From assembly GCA_013397795.1 (NCBI GenBank), contig VZTJ01002480.1, positions 549,571 through 613,570 on the forward strand: a DNA stretch of 64,000 nucleotides. Direction: 5' to 3'. Numbering within the stretch: the first letter of the stretch is position 1; each line of letters opens with the position of its first letter. The position numbers and the translations under genes are program-made. Positions 35,316 through 52,500 of this stretch are shown here, one piece after another. The notes below the pieces were generated by a model. It was not told where the DNA came from. It worked only from the letters and a program-made list of their open reading frames with translations, and did no database searches. The DNA is from Orthonyx spaldingii (taxonomy: Eukaryota; Chordata; Aves; Passeriformes; Orthonychidae).

Positions 35316-36234
35316 GGAGCCGGGCGGGGGGCGCTGCGGCTCGGCGGAGCAGCGGGACCCCCCCGCCGCCCCTCCCGGAGCAGCATCCGCGGAGCCTCAT
35401 TGTGCTCCGCCGCCGCCGCCATGATGCGCCGCCGCCTCCCGCGCCAGCCGCGTGGTGCTGCCGGGCCGCGCGGGGATGGAGCGGAGCGGCGGAGACACGC
35501 GGTGCCGGGGCCGCCCGCGCCGGCCCCACGTGCGATCTCGGGTTTTAAAGGTCGGCGTTGCCCGCGCCCGCGAGGGGAGAGGCAGAGCTGTGCCCCGGTG
35601 CGGGCCGGGCCGTGCGGGACGCGCACCGGGCGCTGCTCCGCTCCAGCCGTTTCCCGCTGCCGCTCATTCATCTCCCGCGCGGTGGGTAAACAGCGCTCCG
35701 TAAGCCAGGCCTCGGCCAGACTTGGTCCGGGGGAAGTGCCCATTAGAAAATACCTGCCAAACGGCGGCTTTCGCGTCTCTTTCATTTGTAACCGTCCTTT
35801 CGAACGTTGTTTTCGGTTTTTGGAAGGTGACATGTGCCCAGATAGGCTGTTCCTATAGATATTCCACTGCTCTCTAAATTACTTTACGTTCCTTCAAATG
35901 TGTTGGTGGTAGCAAATGTGGCTTACAACTTTTTAATTAAATTATTATTGACTTATGATTTAAGTTGGCTTGTAAAACTGCGTAGCGGGATGTGAGCTGT
36001 GGTTTGTAGGGGTGAACTCACTTAAGGGGCTGTTTTGTCAAACTTTGCTGCACTTCAGCTGCAGCACACCCTGCAAAGCTGGAGCTTTGAGGCCTTTTAA
36101 CACTTGTGACATTTAACAGAAATACCTGAGAACTTCTGTAGTAGATCACTAGAAGATGTCTCAAAGAGAAGCTCCAGGTGATTTGTCAGGCTTGTGAATG
36201 AAGGGATATTGACACGTTTTCATTTGTTTTTCAG

Positions 36235-40993
<4,759 letters not shown>

Positions 40994-41657
40994 TTGAACA
41001 CTGATGGATTCCAAACCCCCCTTTTTACCTTTTTAATTTTTCTCCAGTCCCTGGGAGCAAGTTGCTGTCTTTTTTTTCTTGTGCTCAGTCGCCTTGTTCT
41101 CTTGAGGTCTCTTTTTCTCTCCTCTACACCATGGTTCACGATTTATTTTGGGAAAATACCTTGAGCAGAATACAGTGGAAAAGAATCTACCAGTTTCTGT
41201 TTCAAGTTCATTTTTATCCCTTTCTGTCTCAAAACAAAAACTGTTTATAAATTCAACACACCATGTTCTGTGGGAAAAAAGAAAACCTTCTGCTCCCTTC
41301 ACTCTGCTGGAAGCTGAAGAGTGCTAGGCCCCTGTGTAGTAGTGCATAGAATCTAGCTTTTTTCCTTCTTTCTCTGTATATTGGGCTCAGAGATTACACT
41401 GTGTCTCTATGTGAATATGGACAGTTAGCATTTACCAACATGTATCTGTCTACTTTCTCTTGTTTAAAAAAAAAGAAAAAAACTAAAAAAAAAATAAATA
41501 AAAAAAATAAAAATGGGGTTATAGAAGGTCAGCCGGGGTGGGTTTCAGATGTTTGGGTGGGTTAAGTGGGCATTTTGACAACATGGCTTCTTCTCCTTTG
41601 GCATGTTTAATTGTGATGTTTAACAAACATCCTTGCAGTTTAAGATGACACTTTTAA

Positions 41658-41663
41658 AATAAA
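41658..41663 (+). terminator. SET: SET proximal polyadenylation signal AATAAA
   Basis: Canonical hexamer 665 bases after the stop, within cttttaaAATAAAatc. Overlapping AATAAA-like hexamers in the earlier A-rich tract are less credible. Confidence 0.6.
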
Positions 41664-41887
41664 ATCTTCTCCTAATGATGACTTTGAGCCCTGCCACTTG
41701 ATGGAGAATCAGCAGAACCTGTAGGATCTTATTTGGAATTGACATTCTCTATTGTAATTTTGTTCTTGTTTATTTTTAAATTCTTTTTTTTTTTTTTTTT
41801 TTTTCTTTTTTTGGGTTTTTTGTTTCACTGGAAAGGAAAGAAAGATGCTCAGTTTTAAACGTTAAAGTGTACAAGTTGCTTTGTTAC

Positions 41888-41893
41888 AATAAA
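41888..41893 (+). terminator. SET: SET distal polyadenylation signal AATAAA
   Basis: ttacAATAAAactaaatgtgtac with T/G-rich sequence (ggttggtcttc) following. Confidence 0.7.
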
Positions 41894-41912
41894 ACTAAAT
41901 GTGTACACAAAG

Positions 41913-44630
41913 GGACTGGTTGGTCTTCACTGAAAGAAACAGTTTTTATATCCTGTTTAGAACTTGCTGGTAGTTTCTTGACATTTTTGGGGACATTTGA
42001 TCAGTATTTCTGTAGTGCAATGCAGCCTTGTGGTTTTGTGGACTGAACCAGTTCATACAGTTCCCACTAGTTCAGTAGCTGTAAAGTGTCTCCTGGGGTA
42101 GTTCCTACTGCACACCGACTCTTGAGTTCCCTGTAGGGCCACGGGCTGGGTGTGAAGACACAGGTGTATATTCATGTTTTGCAAAAAGAGAAGTCACTTG
42201 ATTCATAGAATTTTTAGTAATTTGCAGTACTGTATCTCCAGTACATCAGTTTGCATGAAAATACCATGCAGGCTCAGGATAAAAAGACCAAGGGGTGATC
42301 TTAAAATATTTGGGTGGTTTTGTAATAAGTCTTTTCAGTTGAAAACAAATCTTAATTGCAAGCTAATTTGGGGGCTATTTCAAAGAGCAAGATTCTTAGT
42401 AAAGTTCATGTATAAAAAGTTGCTACTTCACTGCTTTTTTTCCTTGGTAGCAGCGTGTATATGTGCTTTAGATACACTGTACTCTCATTTTAAGAGACTG
42501 CATTTGAGAAACTTGTAACAATTTCACATAAGAGGTTGTTGGAACTGGTATTCCACAAAATGTAATGGAAGTTGTTTTAACATGCTTTGCTTTTGAAATA
42601 TTTCTTAAAAAAATGTTGTATCAGCTCATCTGAAATTCAAACAGCTCTTTGGATGTGTAGAAAAGACTGTCTTCTGGGAAGACTTGTTATATTCTCTGAT
42701 TCCTTTTCCTCACAGAATTTGCTGTAGTCAAATTCAGCTTTTTTTGATGCTTAAGAATACACTTGGCAGAACAAGATCAGTGTCTGGTTGAGACGTGCAC
42801 AAATAACATGTGTGAGGGAAAACATTCTGTAAGTGTGTGGTCCAGCTTGGATTCAATCCAGTTATCAGAGACAATGCAACGTCCAGTCTCATGTGATCGA
42901 TGCAAAAATAAGACAACCATGTACTTTATTCCATCTCAACAAAAGCTTCTGCCCTCATCCTGCTTTGCAGAGCCAAGTACAACGTTGTTCAGTAATGGTT
43001 TCTTACCATCTAGAGAGAGAAGGAACAAAACCTTTGAAGTCCTATAAATGTTAGTGTCTTTTTAATTTGATTCCTTTTTGTTGTAAGATTGAAAATAGTT
43101 TCCTGTTGTGGTAGAGGGTCGATGTGCTGTTACTTGCCATAATGCCTCATTACTTAATTTTTATGTAGTCCTAATTGTAGTTTCTCAAGGAAAATAATAT
43201 TTTGCTAGTCTTGAATGCTTTAGGAAAAATATTGTGCTGTTGTTCCATCCCTGTTGGTTACTAGCAGAAAACCTATAAAAACTGTTTTGAAAGTAACCAA
43301 AGCTTCAGGCTCTGTCAAGTCAAATACCAGGAACAAGAAATGAGAAGTCTGGATAATTAAATTATACTTCAAGAGATTTTTCTTGTTCATTCTTTAGGAT
43401 TTTACAGGGTGCCAAAATGCTCTTGCTACTGTACTGATAATACTGAATTTGCTGTGAAACTGGAGGGTTTACTCCTGGCAATGGCTAAAGAGTAAACTGA
43501 CATGGTAAAGAATAAACCATATTAGTGAAGTGTTATTTTAAGGTTTTTATTCTAGCATGGAAATGATTAGGGATGAACACATTTCTCTGCAATGCTGAGG
43601 AAATACTACAGCTGGCCATCGTGTGCTCTGACTGTTCACTTCATGTCTAATTTGGCTGAGTGTATGTAATGAGTGTCCATTTTTTACTGGATTTATTTTA
43701 GAAGTATATAAAGAGCTTTTAAAGAGACATCTACCTTGGATAATAATGGGATATTAATTCTTATTAAATATCTGTCTATCATTAATTCCCTACTGCTTGA
43801 GCTCCTCACATCCAGTTAATCCCACCATGTGAAATTTGTCACAGGTTGAAGCTGACTTCAGATTTTGTGGCCTGAATTTCCAGGGTTAGAACATAGAGTT
43901 GGCAGCAATTTAATAAAGGTGAAGCTACTGTACTGGGGCTGTATCACCTAACTGTCTCAAAGGTTGTTTTTAAGTTTAAAGTTTAATTGCTATAAAATGG
44001 GATCTTTTGTCTGTAATTTCCAGTGCCAAAGGAAACAAATACATCCGTGTGTGTAAATACAGCTAGAAAGGTTTGGGGTTTTTAAAGAGATTATCTGTGT
44101 ACTTATTCATACTTGTCAACATAGTTTCTGTCCCTGTAAACAAGCATTATCTGAATCGATTTCTCAGTCATTTATGACATTCATTTGAATCTGTAAGCTC
44201 TTTGTACCACACTAAACCAGGTGCATAAGGATAGTACTTTGTTTATTGGATACTGTTTCTGAATTTTGAAGCCATGTTGTTTTTGTTTTTTTTTTTTAAG
44301 AGAATGAAATCAATGAAATAATTTCTCTGCTGTACCTTCAAGCTATCCTTCTGTTTGAAGGAATTAAAGTACATTTAACTGTTCCTTGATGTTACCATTT
44401 CTAAGAGTCTGTTTCAAAATAATCAGATTTTTAGTCCCAAAATCGGCACATTCTTTCACGGGTGAGGTGGACAGTGTTTGCTTCTCCTTTATGGAGAAGG
44501 GTGAGGGGAGGTCACAAGTGCCTGGTACACAACACTTGCTTCCTCCGGGAAACAGCTTTATGCTTAATCTCACGTCCTCCCTCTCCTGGATTAAAAATTG
44601 AAACTTTTTAAGACTCTTTCTTGATCGTCA
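41913..44630. other. SET-PKN3 spacer, AT-rich part
   Basis: No exon or repeat recognised. Isolated AATAAA hexamers occur at about 43511 and 43912 on the + strand and could serve extended SET 3'UTR forms. Confidence 0.5.
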
Positions 44631-44639
44631 CCTTCTCCG

Positions 44640-45130
44640 CGTGAATGTGCTCCAGGACAGTGCCCTCTCTCGGGTGTGGTGGAGGACAGGGGCTGCCCGT
44701 TCGAGGTCGGGACGCACCCTAAGCCCCCGCCCCGCTCCGGGATCCCCCAAAGAGTCCGCACCGCTCCCGGGCCGCTGCGGGAGCTGCCCCTTGCCGGCTC
44801 CTGGGCTCCCTCTCTCCGCAGGATTTGCGGGACACAGCTGAACTACGCCCGGGGAATGGGCTGGGGTGCTGGGTAGCGAGGGTCACAGCCTCTGGGATTG
44901 GGCAGGAGCTCGGAGGCAAACCTTTTCCTCCAGGCTGGGGAGCTCCAGCTCCCCAGCATCCCTGAACTGCCCCCTGCCCTCCCTCTGCCTCCCCTGGAGG
45001 GTCTGAGAGCTGAAGGGAAGAGGGGGAAGCCGCTGTGTGAACCCCGACTGCCTTTGTGGTGGGCAAAGGACGCCTGGAGCCCCCCAGGCACCTCCCCAGT
45101 GACAGAGCCAAACACAGCCCTGATGCCGTC
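44640..45130. promoter_or_regulatory. Small GC-rich patch upstream of PKN3
   Basis: About 0.5 kb of raised GC and CpG content, separated by AT-rich DNA from the PKN3 island. No coding homology on either strand. It could be a distal regulatory element or an alternative promoter; this is weak evidence. Confidence 0.35.
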
Positions 45131-46485
45131 TGCTGGGACGGATCTGCTGGAGGTGTGAAACTGTCCCTGCCCCTCTGGAACTCAGTCTACACTTACTAGT
45201 TTGATTTTCCCCTGCCCAGTGTTTCCACTGAATGAACAGTCAAATAAAAATAATTGCTCAAACACTAGTCAGAGCCTGGACCCTGTTCTAAATAGCATCA
45301 GGTTTCTGAAGGGTTTATATTAATCAAATGCACTTGCTTTATTAACAACCGGGGCATATTCAAAGGTTTTATATTAGTTTAAGGCTTTATTAATTCAAGT
45401 CAGTTAAGTTAGGTCCAAATTTTTAATTTTCTGATGAGTTCCTTTTATTAATTATTCATTTGCAAATCGCTCACAAAATGTTTAGGCTAGAAAAACTGTT
45501 CTAATTAAGTAAAAGGAACACACTTGTGTTTATTAGTATATTTCTAAATTTGTATGTGGGAATACTAACACCTCCAAATGCCTTCTGACTCACAGTTGTG
45601 CACTGCTCCATGCCTGAAAAGCATATTAGTAGGGTAATAACATTATCTGATACTGCTGAAGAGCATCTCTAAACACCTGAAAGCAGTAAGTGTCTTTTAA
45701 ATTTGTTTTAAGCACTGGGCCTGTGACACACCGTCGTTTCTGTGTGATGCTGTGGCAGTAGAGCAGCACGGTATTTTTTTCACTACAATAGCTGCGGGAT
45801 TGCTGCCAGCCTCGCCAAAGCATGTGGGATGTTTTTTCACTCAAATGTTCAGCAGCAACCCCAGATCCTGCGTGTGGAGGGCCAGTTCTGCAGGGGAAAA
45901 GTTCCCCAAAGCCCAGCGCTCTGACAGGCATCGCCCCGTTCCAGGGATGGGCTCCAGGGAACCCGTCCCAAGCAGAGCTGCACTTCTCTGGTTCTCCTAC
46001 GAACAAACGCCGACCACGAGCCCATCTGGAGAACTGAAACTGGGAACCACCCAGCACGAAAGGCCCCGGCTGGGGCCGCCCGCGGGGGTTTCTCCTCAGG
46101 GCTTCCACAGGGACGGAGCAGGAGATCTGCCACGGTGCCTGCCGTCCCCTCCCTTCGGCACGGACCCGCAGCCTCCGAGCCACCGCGGGCACTGACCCCT
46201 CCCTCCGGCCTCTGCCCAGCCTCTCCTTCCCCGGCGGGCGACGTCCGCTACCTCCGCGTCCGCAGCGTCCTCGCTCCTTCCCGCCGCCTCACGGCACCTC
46301 GGCCGCGCGTTTCCCCTCGGAGCGGGCGCAGGCGGCGGCACCACCTCAGCCGGGGGCTGGAGCGGCGGCTGCCCCGGGGCCGTGTGGGGAAGGGCGGCTC
46401 CCGCTCCCCGTCCCGCCCCCGCCAGAGGGCGCTGGCGGCGGCCCCGGGACCGCCGAGTTTGAAAAGTGCCGGTCCGGGCGGAGCA

Positions 46486-46509
46486 ATGGCGGCAATGGCG
46501 ACCCCGCAG
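46486..46509 (+). CDS. PKN3: PKN3 exon 1 (start codon exon)
   Basis: gagcaATGG is a strong start context (G at -3 and +4). Encodes MAAMATPQ, donor gtgagc, phase 0, compatible with exon 2. No homology is visible in so short a piece; it is chosen for CpG-island position, context and phase. Confidence 0.65.
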
Positions 46510-49500
46510 GTGAGCGCTGAGGGCTCGCGAGTGGCGGCGGGGCGAGCCGCGCCTTGGGGGAGGGCGGGCCCCGCGCCCTTTGGGGCTCTCTCTGCCCTCT
46601 GAGGGATCCTTGCACCCTTTGGAGGTCCCTCCATCCATCCATCCCCCGCCGGGAGAGCACCGCACCTCGCTCCGCCCTTCGGAGGTCCGTCCATCCATCC
46701 CCCCGCCGGGAAAGCTTTGCGGTCCTGCGCCCTTTGGGAGTCCTTGTGCTTTTTGTGGTCCCTCCATCCATCCCCCGCCGGGAAAATCCTGTGTCCCGCT
46801 CCGCCAGGAGCCCCCGCAGAGGCGGCTGCGCTGAGGGGCTTCACGCCGCTCCCCCCCGCCCCGCTCTCATGGCCGCGCTCCAAGGAGGTCGGAGAGGGTG
46901 TGGGAAGCTGGTGGGATCCCCTAAAAGTGTCTCTCTTCGCCTCAGGGAAATGGGGTTCGAGCCAAGCTGGTGCCCGCTGAGGAAATCTCTCGGCGTCGAG
47001 GAGGTGTGGGAGGCGAGGCGGCTGCTGGGGCTGGCGCGGGGCCGGGAGGGCAGCCAGGCTCCGTGCTGGGAAAACATTCGTGTCTGGAACAGCTCCCCGG
47101 AGAGGGGGAGATGCCCTGCCCTCTCTCCTTGAGACGAAAGTTTCGAGCCTAATCTGGGAAAGAAGGGACGGAAAGACCGACACAAAGAGCGCTGGCTGCC
47201 TCCCGACAGGGTTCTTCCCATCCCGGGGCTTCCTGGGCTCGCTGCTTCCCACCCGCAGCCTTGGGGTTGGGAAGGCGTTCAGGCAGGACCACAAGTGCCT
47301 TTTTCCTAAGTTAGCCGTGGCTTTTTCTTGTAAGGCATGGATGTGGATGGCATGAGGCTCCCCGACGTGGGCGTCCCTGCGGCACAAAGTTGCTGTGAAA
47401 GATGGGATTTAAGATGTCTTGGGAATATTTGGGCTGCAGGGAGGATGACATCCTCACCATTGGCTTGTTAAATCAGATTATAAATCAATTTCTGTGTTAG
47501 TGGTGAAAGTGTAAAGGCCAGGTCTGCTCTGGGCTTTGTGCAGGTGAAACTCATTTCCAAGCTGCGCATAATTGATGGGATGGGATCTCCCTGGCTGCAA
47601 TCCAAAGGATTAAGTGTAACTCTGATACTGCTGAAATTTTTGCTAGTTAGAGAGCAGTCTGGACTCTTGGTATGACATGAGCCTGGCAGAAGCCCTGGAT
47701 GAGCTCTGGCAGCCCCACTGCAAGTGCCAAAAGCAAGCCCATTTCAGCTACTTTGGGTATTTCTTTGCAAGCTATAAATGCATTTCAGGATTGTGTTGGA
47801 GACTGACCTTCCCAGGGAATCCAAGAACAGCTGCAGCACAGACTCTGGCAGTGTCCTCACACCCCATCGAAATTCCTGAGCCAGAAGGCAAAATGGATCA
47901 ACCCAAATGCAAATTTGTCTTTCCCATGCATCTCAAAAATCAAGTATTTTGTCTTCCTGGTTCAAACAACGTTGATGTTATGGCACCCTCTGATCCACAG
48001 ACGGGAAGAAGGGGAAGTGAAACATGTCGAGGTTACATTCTAAATATATTTAGAAATTTAACCTAGTGCATTAACTGATATTCAGATTAGCTTTTTGCAG
48101 ATACTGATGTGGAGGAAAATTGGCCAGAGAAATGCCCAGACTGTACCTGTTCTCTGAATCAATACCCAGATCTTAATATTCAGCACCTTTTATTGGTATT
48201 ACTGTTGTACCACTGCTCATTCCTTTGCTGTGAGTGGACCCAGGGGGGGAATTTCTTGCACCCGTTTGCATAGTTTGGATAGGAGATGAATCTATGTGCT
48301 TTTGTTGGTTATTTAAATGAGCATTTTAACTATCAAACTCCTTTTAGTAACTTGCTACAGACTGGATAAATAGCTTTTTGATTTTCCAGTTTAGGGCTGG
48401 TAAAGGTTGCCTGTGACTCAGGAACTCCATGATTCAAGTTCTTCCTCACAAAACTTTGGATGTTTTTCAAAGCTCTGGCTTAGTTCCTGGCTTTACTAAT
48501 TGGGCGAGAACTTCCTGGAATCAGGATGTTAATCTGAACCTTTTTGTTTTGTTACCAATCTGAACAACTCCTATTTTGGCTATTGTGGCCAAAGCTTGGA
48601 TTTAGGCCAACTTTTAAAATGGATCTTTTCCTTTTTCTTTGTGCTATTGAACTGAAATTGTAGCAAAAACTGATCAAGGATGTTTGGTTGGCTCTTTGAT
48701 TAAGTAATTGTTTCTGGAGGAGGCCCTGGATGCACAGCACACTCTGGAAGTGTATAAATGTACCCGAGTAACACAAAGCCAGTGTGGTTTGTTGTTGGAA
48801 ATGTGGTCAGCCAGTGACAGAGTGTGAAAGCAAGATGGGATTCCTGAGCCCTGTCTTTAGTCATTGATGTGCTCTGTGATGTTAAGCCAGTTACTGTAGC
48901 AGTGCTTGACCATTTATTTTGCATTTAAGCAATGGGTGTGAGTCGTTAATGTGAGGTTATGAATGCATTCATTGTTTTGGATACCTTAAAACTCCTCTTC
49001 CTGTTGAAGAGACAAGCACAAGCTCTTGCTTGGATGTGTTCTGGTGTTGGGTAGCACCCTTAGGGATGCTTTGCAGCTCCTGTTTGAATCCAGTGTTTAT
49101 TTGGGTGGTGAGATAAACCTCTGCTCTGCCCAAACTGGGTATGTCCAGAGTCTGTACAGGACAGAGCAGCTCTGTCCAGAGCTGTTGCTGAGCCATATAT
49201 CACTAGAACAAATAGTACTGGAAATGATGTAAAACAAAGCCCAGGACAAGCATGAATGCCACTAATGCTACTCAAAATAATCAGTATTTAACACGGCCTT
49301 TAGAGAACAGAGATTGAGACACCAGTCTGCTCACCTTTTCAGACACAGCAGACAGTCAAACTTACTCTTTTACTTGTTCATTTGTAGAAACAGCTGGAGG
49401 GCTTGCGTTTTTCTTCTTCAGGGACAACAGCTGAGAGTTAATACATGCTTGTGGCATTCCTAAAAGCTCTAACAGATTAGCTGAGATGTGTCTTTGAGCA

Positions 49501-52500
49501 GACAGCACCAAGGCATAATCAGATAAAAATCTGTATCTACAACATCATATTGGTAAAAGTTAATGTTAATCAGAACAAGAGCAAATATTGGCTGGGCTTT
49601 GATACTTGAAGAACAAAAATGTGTGTAGGCATTAAATAACAAGGGGATGAGTAAGATGAAGGTTTTTCTCCATTATGGTTTAAAACCAAATTAAGGCATG
49701 TTAAGATTAAAGCTGTGTTCTGTCCTCTGCAATTGAAATGTAGGTTTGTCTTCTTGAAAAATTGGTGAAAAGATTGACTTCAGAATTTCTGAATGAAATG
49801 AAGGAGTGGAATCTTATTGAGGGTATTGCTGCTGTGTCATAAAAATGGTTGGACCGTGTTCTCTCTGAAATCCTCTTGCTCAATGCTCTTGTGCTGCAGG
49901 GCAGCTCTCTCTTGCAGCTGGGCAATGGTATGAACTTAATGGACCCAAGCTTCCAGCAGAAACTGGAGGGTGAGAAGGAGCTGCTTCGCCGGGCTATACA
50001 GAAAGAACTGAAGATTAAAGAGGGAGCAGAAAACCTGCGCAAAGCGACAACAGACAGAAAGAATCTTGTTCACATTGAGCACGTGCTGAAATCTTCCAAC
50101 CGAAAACTGGAACAGCTGCATTGGGAACTTCAGGAGCTCAATGCAAGGATTGTGATAACAGACAAGGAGGAGAGTACAACAGGTAGGTCTTGGGTCATGA
50201 TTGACTGGAAAGTCTGTTAGACTGATTGACTGTCAAGGTCTGTTAGAGTGCTTCAATCTCTAGAGATATTGAATTGATATAGTCTTCTATTGAGGGCTCA
50301 TGAGTAGTGGGAGCTTGGTGTTTAGCTGATGAAATTATCTGTGGTGTAAAAAGTTGAGAAAGAGGCAATAAAGGTGAAAGGAGATGTAGGGAGAAAACCT
50401 ACTGAGTGGTGGTCATGGGCAATATTCAGGAGTGTGTTGTAGGTGGAATTGCAGAGATTTGCATAGAGTTTCTGGGCAGTTGAACATCCAAGTATTTTAT
50501 AGGATGAATGAGCATAAAATTGGAAGAGTGCTTGTTAGGACAGGTTCATTGATAAATTAAGAAATATTTACAGATATGTGTTCGAGCTACATTTGAAAGT
50601 GTTTTCCAGTCAGTTTTGTAGACAAGACCTTTTAGTACCTTATTTTATAGCCTAACTTTCCTTTGCAGAGTCACCCATCTATAACCCAGTGAAGTGAAAT
50701 GAGACAAGATGACTAATGGTATTGATTGTGTTGTTTGTGCAGATGGATCTGTATCTCCAGATCCCTGCCTCTGGGAAAGAAACCCAGACCCCATGGCAAG
50801 GAAGGTTGAGGCTTTGAAAAAGCAGCTGCATGTTGAAATGAAAGTGAAACAAGGAGCTGAGAACATGATCCAAATGTATTCAGCATCCAAGGTAAGCAGG
50901 AATCCATTTGGGAACATGGATTACTGGATCAAAATTTGTATTTAAAGTCTATACACAAATCACTCAAGGATAATTGATGTGGGAGAGAAATTAATTTGCA
51001 AAGCTTGCTTGCCTGAGTCCTAGCTCTGTACTTGGAGTCTCAGAATAATGACAGCACGTAAGGATGGTATAGAAGGTACATTAAGTCACTGATGAGGAAA
51101 GAAAGCTAAGAAAGCATTGTTGTTGTAACTAAGTTAGTTGGTGTGATGATTGGATATCACAGAGTTGTTTAGGATAAAGCACAGCATGTGGTATCTCTTT
51201 ATGTGAGAAAAATTTTCAGAGGTTTACTGAATTCATATTTATTCCATTTTTTGAGTTTGGCATAATCGTATTTAAAAGTCAAAAGATAAATTAAAACATT
51301 TCAAATCCAAGCTTATTATGAAGCTTAATTCAGTAAGAACAGCAGTGTAAGAGGGCTGTGATATTTTTATTTGTTCAAAACCTCTGCTCACAGAACACCA
51401 TAAGTGCAGTTAACCAGGGAACGACAAGTCTCAGTGACTGCAGGGTTTGGTATTAACTGGGCACGTCCTTGACCTGTTCTTTCCCTCTGCAAATGGAGAT
51501 TGTGATCTCAGAGTCCTTGATCCTCAGTGGTGCTTCCTTTACATAACCACTTGTGTATTCCGTTTCAGAGTCAGTTATGACCCTTCGTGCAAGTACCACC
51601 TCACCCTCATCTGCCAGCACATCATCATCGCCCATTTTTGATGATCATGGTTCTCTCTGTATCTGATTCCTTTCGGCAGGAGCGGAAGCTGTTGGCTACA
51701 GCTCAGCAGATGCTCCAGGACAGCAAGACCAAGATTGAAATAATCCGCATGCACATTGTGAAAGTGTCTCAGTCAGCAGGAGGGATGGAAGATACAGTGG
51801 ATCCAGCAGGTAACATGCTTTAAGTAACTGATACAGCCCACAACAGATGCAGACAGAGCCCTAAGATCCACAGCACTTGGCTGATTTTCATCCTTGCCAT
51901 ATTTTACCTCCCAAATGGCCAGTGAGGATGGGGAGCACCATCAGTGCTTTGGAGCTGCGGATTGAGGAGCTGAGGCATCACCTGCGCATTGAAGCTGCTG
52001 TGGCAGAGGGGGCCAAAAATGTGCTGAAGATCCTGGGGGGCAGTCGGGTACAGGATCGCAAGTTTTTGGCTGAGGTAAGCAGGCATTGCTCAGGCCTTCT
52101 TGAGAGGGTGGTTTCATGCCCCCACATTAGTGATTTAGCATGAATGAGCAGGGTTAACCAAGTTACTAATTTAGGAATTTCCTGTCTCTCTGTGGAGACA
52201 GACCAGTTGGGATCACTTTCCCTTCTAGGGATAGCGTTCCTTGCTTTGGTGAAATTTCTCAGGAACATCAGAAGTGATACTTATGGGGGTTCAAGCTGTA
52301 TGGGAAAATATTTCCTCCTGTTCCTGTATTAGCAAGATGTTGTCTTGTTGGGTTTTTTCTAAGCATATTCTAGTTCATAAAGGATTAATAACACCTGGTC
52401 TGAGGCTCTACATGGAAAATTTCTGCCTACATTCTATTCTCCTTCACACTGGTAGGCTCAGGGTCGTTTGCAAGAGTCCTCTCAGAAGATTGATCTGCTG

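Larger units (their letters stand above)
34140..35720. promoter_or_regulatory. SET: SET CpG island / promoter, interrupted by gap
   Basis: Strongly CpG-rich on both sides of a run of Ns. Left of the gap: an E-box at 34413, an NRF1 palindrome at 34425, a CCAAT box at 34546 and GC boxes. Right of it: a YY1-type core near 35415 and a second E-box at 35527. This is the expected SET promoter and first-exon region. Confidence 0.8.
40994..41912 (+). other. SET: SET 3'UTR
   Basis: Follows the TAA. Holds an A-rich tract (about 41464-41513), AATAAA at 41658 and a T-run (about 41784-41810) before a final AATAAA at 41888. The end is inferred from the last signal; a longer form is possible. Confidence 0.7.
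46050..47320. promoter_or_regulatory. PKN3: CpG island / PKN3 promoter
   Basis: Dense CpG region around the first coding exon. Contains a TTTGAA element 23 bases before the ATG, an ATGGCGGC motif over the start codon and a GC-rich minisatellite in the first intron. Confidence 0.8.

Noticed and set aside
34045..35858. Very long ORFs on both strands (328-511 codons) across the SET island
   Set aside because: They are open only because 653 Ns have no stops; flanking parts are GC-rich with no protein resemblance.
41466..41520. AATAAA-like hexamers in the SET A-rich tract as the main poly(A) site
   Set aside because: They arise from an A-rich low-complexity run; cleaner signals follow at 41658 and 41888.
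45626..46195. Paired 188- and 147-codon ORFs on opposite strands
   Set aside because: Overlapping open frames on both strands of GC-rich DNA, no homology recognised.
46096..47387. Long ORFs (223 and 379 codons, minus) at the PKN3 island
   Set aside because: Pro/Arg/Gly-rich translations of a CpG island and its minisatellite; stops are rare in such sequence by composition.
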